In this document: in pieces, positions 9,690 to 17,617 of the stretch
Numbering within the stretch: the first letter of the stretch is position 1
Layout of the letters: each line of letters opens with the position of its first letter
Assembly (NCBI GenBank): GCA_011763485.2
Contig: JAANSK020258274.1
Coordinates: forward strand, 1 to 22,405
From: Isoetes engelmannii
Lineage: Eukaryota; Streptophyta; Lycopodiopsida; Isoetales; Isoetaceae
Direction of reading: 5' to 3'
Length of the DNA: 22,405 bases
The notes under the pieces: model-generated
The model's database searches: none
Seen by the model: the letters and a program-made list of their open reading frames with translations, nothing else
What the model was told of the DNA's origin: nothing
Made by a program: the position numbers and the translations under genes

Positions 9690-11360
9690 AAAAATTCTCC
9701 CCCATGAACTTTGAGATTAGGACCTTACTATGAAGCGACAAGTCCATCATCCCCAGACCACCCGTTTTTCTTAGAACGTATGCACTTTTTCCAGGCCACT
9801 TTACCACTGCTCCAGACCCGTTCCCACCCCAGACAAAATTACGTATTATGGCCTCTATCTCTTTGAACTTTGAAGCTGGGGCTAGCAATGCAGAGGCGAC
9901 ATAAACATGAGTGTTGTTGAGGACAGACTTAGCCACCTGTATACGCCCAGCCATTGAAAGTGAAGCACCCCTCCACCAGAGCAGGTGCATAATCAACCTC
10001 TATACCAAATGGCACACCCAAAAGTTTGGTGACTGTATGAGGCGGAACAAGTGTCCAGGCATAGGCCTGAACACATGTCGGAGGAAGGGGGGGGGGGGTC
10101 CAAAGCCCACATGGCACTACACTTCCGCCAGTTCAGCAAACATCCCGAAGCCAATGAAAAAAGATTTAGAAGTTGCTTACTCCTATCAAGATTGCCTTCA
10201 GAAACCTCCAAAAGCAGGAAGGTGTCATCTGCAAACTGATTACACACAATCTGTGAACCATCATTCATAAACAACCCCACAACAGAGAGAGCACACCGAA
10301 GAAGCTGCGAAAGGCCCTCTACCACAATAGTAAACAAAAACGGCGCAAGGGGGCAACCTTGCCTGATACGTCTTCTGATAGGGAAAATGTCAGACGGTTC
10401 GCCTTGGTAAAGTACTACTGCCTTAGCTGGTCTCAATAACTTCTATACTGTTTCGCAAAAGAAGGCACCGAAACCTAGCTTGCGCATGATTCGCAACAGG
10501 AAGGGCCAAGAAACACTATCATATGCTTTAGCAAAGTCTAATTCAAATATACTATCCGTTGCCCAGTGCGCCTAGCCCAGTACATGCCCTTATATGTTGT
10601 TGCAACATTGTCAAGAATATGTCGTCCAGGTAAGAAACTAGACAGTTCTTGACTGATAGTTTCGGACACAATTTCAGCCTTTCCGCATACGCCTTTGCTA
10701 TGATCTTGTAGACAATTGATAATTAGGTAATGGGCCGCCCGCCTGACCTAGGCTCCTTGACCTTTGGAATTAAAGCATAAGCCCGGTGTTTAGGATCTTA
10801 TCTAACTGATGCGACTGTAGCAAATGCTGATATGCCTGCGGAAGCAATTCAGACGACCAGTCCCATGAGACCTTGAAGAATTCCACTGGGATATCATCCA
10901 TTCCTAGGTACTTGTCAGACGCGATGAGGGAGACAGCTTTTTCGAGCTCCTGCAATGTGAAAGAAGCTTCAAGCCATTGTCTTTGGTGTGGAGAAATGAT
11001 GGGAGAAACTTTTGATAGCACAATGTCTTGCACCTCATCTTCAAACGGAAGACTCTTCTTCGCAAAGAAAGAACTGAAGTGTGATGAGAGGAATTGCTTC
11101 ACCTGCTCTGGGGTAGAAATGACTTTACCATTATCACGCTGAAGAGAAGTCAAGGCAATGCTCTGGCGCTTCAAATGAGCTGCCCTAAAAAAAGCTTTGG
11201 AGCACTTATTCCCATCCCTGAGCCAAGAGAGTCCTGCTTTCAGCTTAGCCTCCCTTACATCCTGATCCTCCAATTTTTGGATGTGCCTGACGAGTTCTGC
11301 TTCCCGTGCATAATTGAAGTCCTGAGTCCTTAGCTGCTCCAACTCATCATACTTCTACCT
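9640..11360 (-). pseudogene. LINE copy B reverse transcriptase, frameshifted
   Basis: Pieces in successive frames give the full order of non-LTR reverse-transcriptase motifs. 11342-10770 has LSWLRDGNKCSKAFFRAAHL and ASDKYLGMDDIPVEFFK (the PGPDGIP box, mutated). Then ALIPKVKEPR, YKIIAKAYAERLKL and LDFAKAYDSVSWPFLLRIM, where DFAKAYD is catalytic motif A. 10436-9993 has RRIRQGCPLAPFLF and CNQFADDTFLLL, the FADD catalytic box. 9996-9640 has VYVASALLAPASKFKEIEA and WGGN. The catalytic aspartates of motif A and FADD are still readable, but frames change several times, and a 12-base G run at 10087-10098 sits at one break. Target-primed reverse transcription was the ancestral activity. Confidence 0.85.
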
Positions 11361-11365
11361 CAACT

Positions 11366-12050
11366 AGATTGCCCTATCTAGCTATGAAGGAAAGTGAGGA
11401 AAATGGATGGTACAGGAACATTAAAGAATGGCTGATAAAATGGAATTTAAAACTTGAGGATTGCCCATCTACAGAAATAAGGGAATGGGTGTTGCAGGCA
11501 TACGTGCAGAGTTGTAGAAAAATCCTAAAACCAAGATGGAAGCATACCGCAATAATATGAATCCCTTGTTACGCGAAGCAGACTATTTGAGAAGTGATGT
11601 ATCCATACTGAAATGCCCTTCTTCTATACTCATTATTTGAGTATAGAAGAAGGGCGATGGAAGAACGTACCAAGGGATAGACGACTATGCAGGGTGTGTG
11701 GTCAAGACAAGGTCGAAGATGAGGTGCATACCCTTTTGTTGTGTCCAACTTATGAAGTCCTGAGACGAAGACATGGGATACGAGGCACGTTAGCGGATGT
11801 ATTTGGCTTACCTCCTTCCATTCTGGGTAGTTTTATCATAGATGTTTTAAAAATTAGGAGAACTTGTATTGATACTATAGATGTACTTTTGCAAAACGAT
11901 GAAGATGAGATAGATTTGAGAGAGATGATCGATGACGCTTCTGACTGTGGAAGCTCATTTGATGAATGGTTTGATGTAGAAGATAATTTGAACGTCTGAT
12001 AGACCTGATGGTCTCAGTAGGCATAATAATAAAACATTTCATTTCATTTT
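11366..12050 (+). mobile_element. 3' end of a different LINE nested in copy B
   Basis: The plus strand encodes KIRRTC and upstream pieces that are foreign to copy B. 11369-11560 is an ORF2-tail-like frame (EWLIKWNLKLEDCPSTEIRE); a frame change gives MNPLLREADYLRSDVSILKC. Then 11638-11999 reads LSIEEGRWKNVPRDRRLCRV, CGQDKVEDEVHTLLLCPTYE, the C-x2-C...H...C knuckle common at the end of many non-LTR ORF2 proteins. The acidic tail ends at TGA 11998-12000. The 3' end is AATAATAAAACATTTCATTT plus CATTTT, a simple-repeat tail. Copy B resumes on both sides: HAHVQQEIK before and LR-stop-KYDELEQLR after. So this is a 5'-truncated secondary insertion in opposite orientation. No target-site duplication is obvious. 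Confidence 0.8.
11615..11655. repeat. Perfect 18-bp stem, 5-base loop inverted repeat inside the nested LINE
   Basis: GCCCTTCTTCTATACTCA (11615-11632), loop TTATT, then the exact reverse complement TGAGTATAGAAGAAGGGC (11638-11655). The right arm belongs to the expected LINE coding sequence (LSIEEGRW), while the left arm interrupts the frame. Confidence 0.95.
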
Positions 12051-12962
12051 ATCTCTTGTTGAACATGTGCATGACCCCACTGCTTTGCAAACGCTTTGAC
12101 ATTGGAAAGAGCCGATACTAGAGTCCTCATCGGACCCGAGGAAGGGGGAATAGACTGCCAGACCTGCTTGCAACTATCAAGGAAGTCCTCATCTTTCAAG
12201 AATTGAGAATTGAGCTTCAAAACTGTCTTCCCACGAGTAGGCACATGAAGATCACTACACTTGATAATCTGCGGATGATGATCAGACATTGTTTGGAGAA
12301 CAAAGTTCTTACGAAAGAGGTTAAGGAGCATGTGGTGCGCGTGCATGTTGGCATAGCACCTATCATGTCAGGCTACAGCTTTCAGCTCCCCTTGAGCACC
12401 ATTTGACCGCGTGAAACCACCATCTCCTAAAATCTCCAGAAAAACATGCTCAAATAGAAATCTGTCCCATTGTTCTTTTTCAAAACCTAAGACTATCTCA
12501 CCACCACCGAGCTTATCCTGCGCGTCTTCAACCATATTGAAATACCGAAGGAGCAACCACGCAACATTGTCCTCCCACTTTCTCATCTTGTTCCTCAAGG
12601 AGGCCCACATTGATGCACGCTGCCTAGGAACATTAGAAGCATAAAGATTGGCAATGCCCCATTCGTGTGCATCTTTGTTCCGCTTGATTTCTGACCATCT
12701 GCCCCACTCCTTAGCCGTGAAAACCACCCTAGTATTCAAAGACCATGAAATAAAAGTACCCCCACGGGACCTACCAGAAATGCTTGCCAAATCAACATGT
12801 TGACGACCCCAGATGTTCAATAAGCCTTGTACAAAACCTCTATAACACGTGTGCTCTTGCAAACAAAGAATCTACGGAGCCAAACTCCTAACTACTTGTG
12901 TGGCTCTAAACCTCTTTGTGGGAGAGGATGTAAAGCCCCGTACATTCCAACTTACAACATTG
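12044..12962 (-). pseudogene. LINE copy B apurinic-type endonuclease domain, inactive
   Basis: The minus strand reads NVVSWNVRGFTSSPTKRFRA (first catalytic Asn box), a stop after SLAP, then LCLQEH with the catalytic Glu, GRSRGGTFISWS, IANLYASNVPRQRASMW with the Tyr box, and LLLRYFNMVEDAQDKLGGGE. In active enzymes this last site is GDFN; here the catalytic Asp has become Tyr. After a frame change, 12346-12044 has TMSDHHPQI, the final Asp-His pair. The endonuclease nicks target DNA to start retrotransposition (family knowledge). The stop, frame changes and lost Asp show it is dead. The nested LINE begins just after it. Confidence 0.85.
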
Positions 12963-12979
12963 ATTTCAAAGGCAAAGAA

Positions 12980-13358
12980 TCAGGCACACCTTTTTTCTCT
13001 TCGCGGCTTTATGCGCGGGTAAAGGCGAACCATGACAATCAAAGACAACCTCGCGAGCTGATCAACTAGCTGCATCGTGGCATCTCCATCAAATGAGTTG
13101 TCTGAGGCAGAACCTGAGTAGTCTCCATCATCTGCGACGCCTGAGGTCAGATGAGCATCGTCAACTTGGTCAGCCCAAGAGATGTGCTGAGTCCGCTTCT
13201 GGCGTCTAGATCTAACCTCGGTCCAATCCTAGTGAACTGGTGAGGGCGACGAAGGAGAAGAGGCCGCTGACGACACTATTGGCAACGGGGGAGACTGGGA
13301 AATAGGAGTCAATGCCAGTTGATGAACAGGGGATGGCGAGGGTTGCACAATAAGAGGC
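12980..13358 (-). pseudogene. LINE copy B ORF1 C-terminal tail
   Basis: The minus frame from the element's broken 5' end is rich in Pro and Ser (PLPIVSSAASSPSSPSP), has one TAG after PVH, then reads DWTEVRSRRQKRTQHISWAD and an acidic stretch with SDNSFDGDATM, and ends RREKRCA-stop at 12980-12982. A basic then acidic tail in front of the endonuclease ORF fits ORF1 of plant L1-like elements, which coats the RNA. The CCHC knuckle of ORF1 lies upstream and is missing. The endonuclease start follows in the same frame after the TGA. Confidence 0.6.
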
Positions 13359-13416
13359 TGTGGCTTTTTTTTTTTATTGCAAGGAACCAATTGGTATTTG
13401 TGTGTTTTTTTTAGGC

Positions 13417-13587
13417 CACAGTTATACGTTTAATACATATTTTCATTTTTGTATGAGTCCTATCCATTTGGTCTGGTGTCAGTGGTATTTTGTGTTTGTT
13501 TTTTGCTGTGGAGTCTGCCAAGCCTGCGCCTCCCACCTGCTTTTGGCTATTTGTGGTTCTTTGTGAAGATGTCGGTTCCTTTACCTG
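13417..13587 (+). repeat. Diverged direct repeat, left copy
   Basis: From CACAGTTATA to GGTTCCTTTACCTG, including TCCTATCCATTTGGTCTGGT and GGTATTTTGTGTTTGTT. The same order of blocks recurs at 14126-14315. The right end overlaps the first codons of the candidate short gene. Confidence 0.85.
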
Positions 13588-13880
13588 CTAAGGGTAGTTG
13601 CAGCAATTTGGCGTAATGGAGGCCTTGTAGTGGGCTTAGAAGATTTGGTGTTGTTTAGGCATGTTCCTTGCGTTTACAATTTTTGTTTGCAGATGGGTTT
13701 CCAAAGGAAGAAAGGCCCAAACTAGTGGAAATTGCGAGGCCATATAACCCTGTTCCTTCCAAACTAGTACCTGGTTTTTGCGTGCCCTCATTTGAGCCTA
13801 TTGAAGCCCCCAACCCCCTTAATAATGACAACCCTACATTTCATGTGCATGTGATTCCGGAGACGACGTCTGGATTTTGA
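13569..13880 (+). CDS. Possible two-exon short gene, 70 aa, unknown family
   Basis: Exon 1 (13569-13593) encodes MSVPLPAK plus one base. A 99-base intron begins GTAGTT at 13594 and ends TTTTGTTTGCAG at 13692. Joining the two sides in phase gives an uninterrupted frame: residues 9-70 begin DGFPKEERPKLVEIARPYNP, then VPSKLVPGFCVPSFEPIEAP, and end HVIPETTSGF at TGA 13878-13880. The second exon is proline-rich and protein-like. I do not recognise the family. Its last 30 codons are part of a 110-bp tandem duplication, and the first codons lie in a direct repeat that recurs at 14126-14315 with the ATG changed to GTG. It may be a real short gene, an exon of a longer one, or part of a repeat element. 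Confidence 0.35.
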
Positions 13881-14004
13881 TGATTGAAGAACTTCCCTCA
13901 TTTGAGCCTATTGAAGCCCCCAACCCCCTTAATAATGAGAACCCTACATTTCATGTGCATGTGATTCCGGAGACGACGTCTGGATTTTGGTGATTGAAGA
14001 ACTT
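13785..14004 (+). repeat. 110-bp x2 tandem duplication
   Basis: Units 13785-13894 and 13895-14004 each begin CCCTCATTTGAGCCTATTGA and end TGATTGAAGAACTT or its equivalent. By eye they differ at two sites: GACAACC/GAGAACC and TTTGATGA/TTTGGTGA. The second change turns the stop TGA of the candidate gene into TGG followed by TGA. Such near identity indicates a recent event. Confidence 0.95.
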
Positions 14005-14125
14005 CAAAATGTGGATGCTATGCGTGGCAGGTTATCTGCCTTTGTTGGTTAAATTGATGTGCAGATTTGTGGCTCAGCTGTATGGATGTGGGCGGAAGAT
14101 GTCCAACTATCAGTCAGGCAATAAT

Positions 14126-14315
14126 CACAGTTATATGTTTGGGTTTTTCTTTTTTTTTTCTTGTTTTTTTTTTTGAATCAGTCCTATCCATTTGGTCTGG
14201 TGTCGATGGTATTTTGTGTTTGTTCTTGGCTGGCTATGGAGTTCGCCCAAGCCTGAGCCTTCCACCTGCTTTTGTCTATTGTGGTTCTTTGTGAAGGTGT
14301 CGGTTCCTTTACTTG
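14126..14315 (+). repeat. Diverged direct repeat, right copy
   Basis: Same block order as 13417-13587: CACAGTTATATG, long T runs, TCCTATCCATTTGGTCTGGT, GGTATTTTGTGTTTGTT, CCACCTGCTTTTG, GTGGTTCTTTGTGAAG and GTCGGTTCCTTTAC. It is longer mainly because of expanded T runs at 14151-14175. Confidence 0.85.
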
Positions 14316-14778
14316 GTAAGAGGAGGCCAACCTCCTCTTCTCGAGAATCATGCAAGTAACCCTCTCGGCTCCCTTAAACACAGGCCCGAGGAAGTTTTAG
14401 AAGGGAAGAATAGAAGTTAGAAGCTCGGATTGAATAGGAAGATGGATTGTGCAAGAATGGTCTCGAAGATCGGTGGCCATTTTTTTTGTTGCAGGTTCGA
14501 CATAGAACGTTGGAGCAAAGGGGCATTTCGGAGCACAAAAATATGACACTACCTGTTTCCACTGCTATTAGGTACCTATTATGCCCTATCACAGGGCTTC
14601 AGTCAACAACGGACATCGATTGTATTCGAAAGCCTGCCGGTTAAAGAAATGTAATCATTAAAACCTACGTTGTGATGTTCAAGCTTATTCTAATCGCTCG
14701 TGGAGACGTATAAATGTGCATATATTGCGACTACTTTGATGCATATAATGGGCTTCACAAAAGTTGTATTTAAATATA
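14316..14778. other. Spacer with no supported gene
   Basis: A 65-codon plus frame (14447-14644) and overlapping minus frames exist but show no motif and no agreement with neighbouring exons. Nothing else is seen. Confidence 0.4.
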
Positions 14779-14882
14779 CCACATATTATAGTATAGGCCA
14801 CATACCACATGCCACATATTATAGTATGTGCTACGCTGCGGCCATTAGGTAGGAAAATGTGCTACACTGCGGCCAGTAGGTA
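14779..14882 (+). repeat. Interleaved short tandem repeats (CCACATATTATAGTAT; ATGTGCTACRCTGCGGCCA)
   Basis: CCACATATTATAGTAT occurs at 14779-14794 and 14812-14827. A 26-base unit ATGTGCTAC(G/A)CTGCGGCCA(T/G)TAGGTA occurs at 14826-14851 and 14857-14882, and its end CCATTAGGTAGG recurs near 14932. The area is repeat rich and has no gene. Confidence 0.85.
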
Positions 14883-14927
14883 ATGTGCCCATATGCGCTT
14901 ATCCCACGTAAGCATGTGGGCACATTA
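14881..14927. repeat. 11-bp inverted repeat
   Basis: TAATGTGCCCA (14881-14891) and its exact reverse complement TGGGCACATTA (14917-14927), separated by 25 bases. Confidence 0.85.
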
Positions 14928-15046
14928 TGCAACCATTAGGTAGGCATATGCACTTACTTGATGTTGTGTGGCATGGAACCTGGGGAGCCGATTCCAGGGG
15001 GTCCCGCGACCGGCGGAGCCGGGACGCGACCCAGTTCTATACCCAC

Positions 15047-15172
15047 ACAACAAGGAAACGGGAAGCGGCCAAAATTTTACACTCTGATTACCTGCTGGAT
15101 GACCTACAGAGCGAAATAGTGCTCGCCGATTTCCATTCCGGAGCTGAACACGCTCCCCTGTTTCCTTGTTGT
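15047..15172. repeat. 13-bp inverted repeat around a GC-moderate core
   Basis: ACAACAAGGAAAC (15047-15059) and GTTTCCTTGTTGT (15160-15172) are exact reverse complements with a 100-base interior. The block at 14994-15031 just outside is unusually rich in CpG (GTCCCGCGACCGG, GCCGGGACGCGAC) for this window. The apparent 101-codon frames on both strands across this region share no recognised motif and are not called as genes. Confidence 0.8.
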
Positions 15173-15191
15173 AAGCATGTGGGGCACATGA

Positions 15192-15217
15192 TGCCAGAAT
15201 GTTTAGATATTCTGGCA
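15192..15217. repeat. Perfect 9-bp inverted repeat, 8-base loop
   Basis: TGCCAGAAT (15192-15200), loop GTTTAGAT, ATTCTGGCA (15209-15217). Confidence 0.9.
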
Positions 15218-15232
15218 CGTTTTGACACATAG

Positions 15233-15757
15233 AAGTGAATTGAATATTTCTTATAGTCCAACATCGAGCATAGATCCTCTATTCAATCATTCAGAAATCT
15301 TATCCATCCCCATCTCTCGTACGGCAGATCACCCCTTCGGTATGAAAACGTCATACAAAGGGAATGGCCTCTCCTCCAGTTTTATGCCCGCATGTGGCCA
15401 CCCTTACTATCCCTAACGAAAAACATAATAGTGACAATAGTGGTGGCAAAAAACTTCCACAAGAAGACGTGCATCATTTGCCCATTTTTGCAATCACGGA
15501 TTAGAAGTGGATGATATGTCTTCTAATGATTTCCAACTCATTTAAGGTAAACGGAGAGAGAGAAAATTTTCCTCAATTGCTAGCACAAAGTAAAAGCCAA
15601 GAAATGTTTTCTATACAAGTTTGACAATACGGTATGGTACACATCATACGCTTTAAAAATCATACAAATGCTAACTTATAAAAGCAGTCGTCCCTGTTCT
15701 GTTTTGTACTCTCCCGCTCAAAGCAGAGAACCGGAGAAGAACAGCTACTATGCAGAA
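15233..15757. other. Spacer without supported gene
   Basis: Only short frames without motifs. No repeats of note until the inverted repeat at 15758. Confidence 0.4.
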
Positions 15758-15793
15758 GAAATGGGCGCTAGTGCTAGTGCTAGCGCCCATTTC
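15758..15793. repeat. Perfect 14-bp inverted repeat, 8-base loop
   Basis: GAAATGGGCGCTAG (15758-15771), loop TGCTAGTG, CTAGCGCCCATTTC (15780-15793). The loop itself repeats the word GCTAGT. The stem is GC-rich compared with surroundings. Confidence 0.95.
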
Positions 15794-15982
15794 GTATGGC
15801 AGCAACAGATTTGCGCCTGGCCTTCTCAACCCGTGAAAAAAAACCAACTTTTTTATTGCCTCCATATAAATTCTTCATTTTGAAGCTTTTCCGATGTGTT
15901 CCTTTTGCAATCAGAAGGTTTGTTCCCATTCTCTCTCTCTTTCATTTTTCTTCAAGATCATAAATCTTATATGTAGATTGTT

Positions 15983-16120
15983 ATGCAGATTGGAAACAAG
16001 ATTAAGCAATGGATCCACAAGCATCCGGGTCTGCTATTCATACTAAGGTCAGCTTCACAGATTTTTCCCTGTATTTTACTCTCCCTTCTTTGCTCTTCTT
16101 TGCCTTATGGATTTCAATAA
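15983..16120 (+). other. Candidate first exon or short reading frame, 45 codons
   Basis: The frame starts MQIGNKIKQWIHKHPGLLFI and would run to TAA at 16118-16120. The preceding strand has CT-rich leader-like sequence (15931-15955), and a possible donor AAG|GTCAGC lies at about 16047, with the acceptor-like TATGCAG just upstream. So it may be a short exon of about 20 codons instead. The product is not recognised. Confidence 0.22.
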
Positions 16121-16156
16121 ATCAAGTTTACTCTCCCTTCTTTGCTCTTCTTTGCC
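16075..16156 (+). repeat. Exact 30-bp direct repeat
   Basis: TTTACTCTCCCTTCTTTGCT plus CTTCTTTGCC is present at 16075-16104 and again at 16127-16156, 22 bases apart, with no mismatch seen. Confidence 0.93.
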
Positions 16157-16566
16157 GGAGTAATAAAGTAGCTAGAAAATAAGTTCGAAGATTAGACTAC
16201 ATTGGACGTCGGCTCCTGTAAAAAACAGAGAGGAATCAGAGAAAGAAAGCCAGCCCAAAAAATGCTTCTAAAAAAATGCGACCACGAATAGCACTAAAAT
16301 GACAGGACAGTGAACAGCCCAATACAAATCAAAGCCAAAGATGAGAACCCATACCATGGCTGCCAAACCCCAAAATGGCCGCGATCTTCAAACCGAACAG
16401 TAATTCTTCTGGGCCTTTCAAGGAGATCCAACAACGAGAATATGTATCTAAGGGTCTCTAGATCCAACAAATTTACAGACAGCTTCAAATAAAAGAATGG
16501 AGCCACAATTTTTGAACCCTAGAGTATAACAGGAACAGCAAGCATAGATTTAGACAACGTGCTACA
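16157..16566. other. Spacer without supported gene
   Basis: A 70-codon minus frame (16506-16294) reads LLDLLERPRRITVRFEDRGH and FGVWQPWYGFSSLALICIGL. It is faintly protein-like but has no recognised motif, start context or partner exon. Confidence 0.35.
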
Positions 16567-16603
16567 GCGGATTAGACCTCTGAAATGCAGAGGTCTAATC
16601 CGC
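16567..16603. repeat. Perfect 16-bp stem, 5-base loop hairpin
   Basis: GCGGATTAGACCTCTG (16567-16582), loop AAATG, CAGAGGTCTAATCCGC (16588-16603). The arms are exact reverse complements. Directly after it, the words CTCTGCTTAGCAT and TAGCATTTCTG each repeat twice (16622-16680). Confidence 0.95.
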
Positions 16604-16683
16604 ATTTGTCTTGATGCCCCACCTCTGCTTAGCATTCCTCTGCTTAGCATAGCATTTCTGATGCTTGTTTAGCATTTCTGTTG

Positions 16684-16851
16684 CTAGCACAGCAGAGGTA
16701 CGGCAGTAATGATTCTTGTTTTCCCCTCAATCAAGGCTGCATACATAAATCCATCAGCAGGTGTAGAAGTTTCTTTCATCTCATGGAAGAACTTCAACAC
16801 TACTTCCACAGATGTAAGAGCATGAAATGAGTAGACATCAGGTGGATGATC
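16684..16851 (-). pseudogene. PPR-like coding fragment, uncertain
   Basis: The minus frame reads DHPPDVYSFHALTSVEVVLK, FFHEMKETSTPADGFMYAAL, IEGKTRI before TAG at 16684-16686. FFHEM, a position later P, then Y-x2-LI is the pattern of a P-type PPR repeat. An acceptor-like TTTTTTCCTGCAG lies just upstream (16874-16862), but an in-frame TAA between it and the fragment breaks a simple exon model. A decayed PPR piece is the best reading. Confidence 0.3.
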
Positions 16852-17410
16852 AGGTTATATATCTGCAGGAAAAAATGTGTCAGTCTATGTTATTGATCAG
16901 AATGCTAACCACAAGCCCTTACCTTGAAACAAGTTGTAAAGATAACCTTAAAATTTTATCACATAAGGACGACATGTAAACGTCATCATGGCAGCACCTT
17001 TGAAGACATTTTCATAGGGTAATGCTAGGATGAAGCACAAGGTTTGATTGGTTCTGTTGCCTTCCTTTAAGAGGCGATGTTGTGAAGGCACTATCCAAAA
17101 ATCCAGCTATCTCCTGAACAGATAAAATAAATTAGATGGAATCAACTAATTGTTATATGGAAGAACAACTGAAGTCCTATAACATGGACATCATGCACTT
17201 AAGTTTGACACTTTACATTGCAAGGATGTAAGCAAGGTTACCTTGCTGTAGTGTAAGACCTAACAACAATAATTTTAAAATTCAAACATTTGCTGGGAGT
17301 ATAAAGCAATCGTCTTTGTTCTTCTCTCAATCACAGGCGGCTAAATTCTCCACAAAGAGCATGAGAACTCTACATTGCAATTCAAAAGTGCTGAAGGCTA
17401 CGAAAATTGC
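16852..17410. other. Spacer without supported gene
   Basis: No convincing frame. A stretch near 17300-17350 loosely resembles 16700-16750 (CTCAATCA, GGCTGC/GGCGGCT) and could be a diverged copy of the PPR-like fragment, but the match is weak. Confidence 0.35.
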
Positions 17411-17617
17411 CTATCTCGATTTTAGCAGTGCATAAAATGCTTCAGTATCCCACTTCTCCAATATCGACAGAGCTCTCAAATACATTATATGAGCCTTACA
17501 TTGCCAGTCTTGATACACCATGAGGCAGGGCATAATAGAACCACTCAAAATTCCTCCAAGCGTCTCTCTTCTTCCGCACTCCATCTCATCTGAGACTTGT
17601 GAGCTTCCGCACTTCAT
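17411..17617 (-). other. Weak candidate coding fragment with 33-bp tandem duplication at its start
   Basis: The 68-codon minus frame contains ILSGSIMPCLMVYQDWQCKA and HIMYLRALSILEKWDTEAFY before a stop, which is protein-like. Its beginning overlaps a 33-bp x2 tandem repeat, so the true start is unknown. No family recognised. Confidence 0.22.

Larger units (their letters stand above)
8540..13361 (-). mobile_element. LINE copy B, nearly full-length L1-like retrotransposon, broken
   Basis: Read on the minus strand, the order is ORF1 C-terminal tail (about 13358-12980), apurinic-type endonuclease (12962-12044), reverse transcriptase (11360-9640), linker (9689-9231), zinc-knuckle C-terminus (9145-8603), a short 3' UTR and an A-tail seen as the T run 8540-8552. 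This is the architecture of plant L1-like non-LTR retrotransposons. The 5' end is cut at about 13361 next to another T run. Many stops and frameshifts make it inactive. Another LINE is inserted at about 11366-12050 in the opposite orientation. Copy A (1951-3838) is a shorter sibling in the same orientation. No target-site duplication was recognised. Confidence 0.88.

Noticed and set aside
9911-10270. 119-codon plus frame
   Set aside because: Antisense of the LINE reverse transcriptase (RQGCPLAPFLF and FADD on the minus strand).
12827-13069. 80-codon plus frame across the LINE ORF1/endonuclease junction
   Set aside because: Opposite strand of clear LINE coding sequence (SWNVRG and LQEH read on the minus strand), so a shadow frame.
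13362-13415. A-tail of another retroelement at the 5' break of LINE copy B
   Set aside because: T runs are present, but no element body with recognisable coding or border could be attached to them.
14720-14940. CRISPR-like array of short repeats
   Set aside because: Repeats are of two kinds, only two copies each, with no regular unique spacers, in a plant-type sequence.
14927-15232. Overlapping 101-codon frames on both strands
   Set aside because: Both are open because of the local GC-rich, palindromic composition; neither shows a motif and they mirror each other.
15671-15883. 64- and 71-codon frames over the inverted repeat, rich in Ser-Ala
   Set aside because: The Ala-Ser repeats come from the GCTAGT palindrome and appear on both strands.
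16567-16603. Rho-independent-type terminator or miRNA gene
   Set aside because: No T-run follows, the organism looks eukaryotic, and a 16-bp stem is too short for a plant miRNA precursor.
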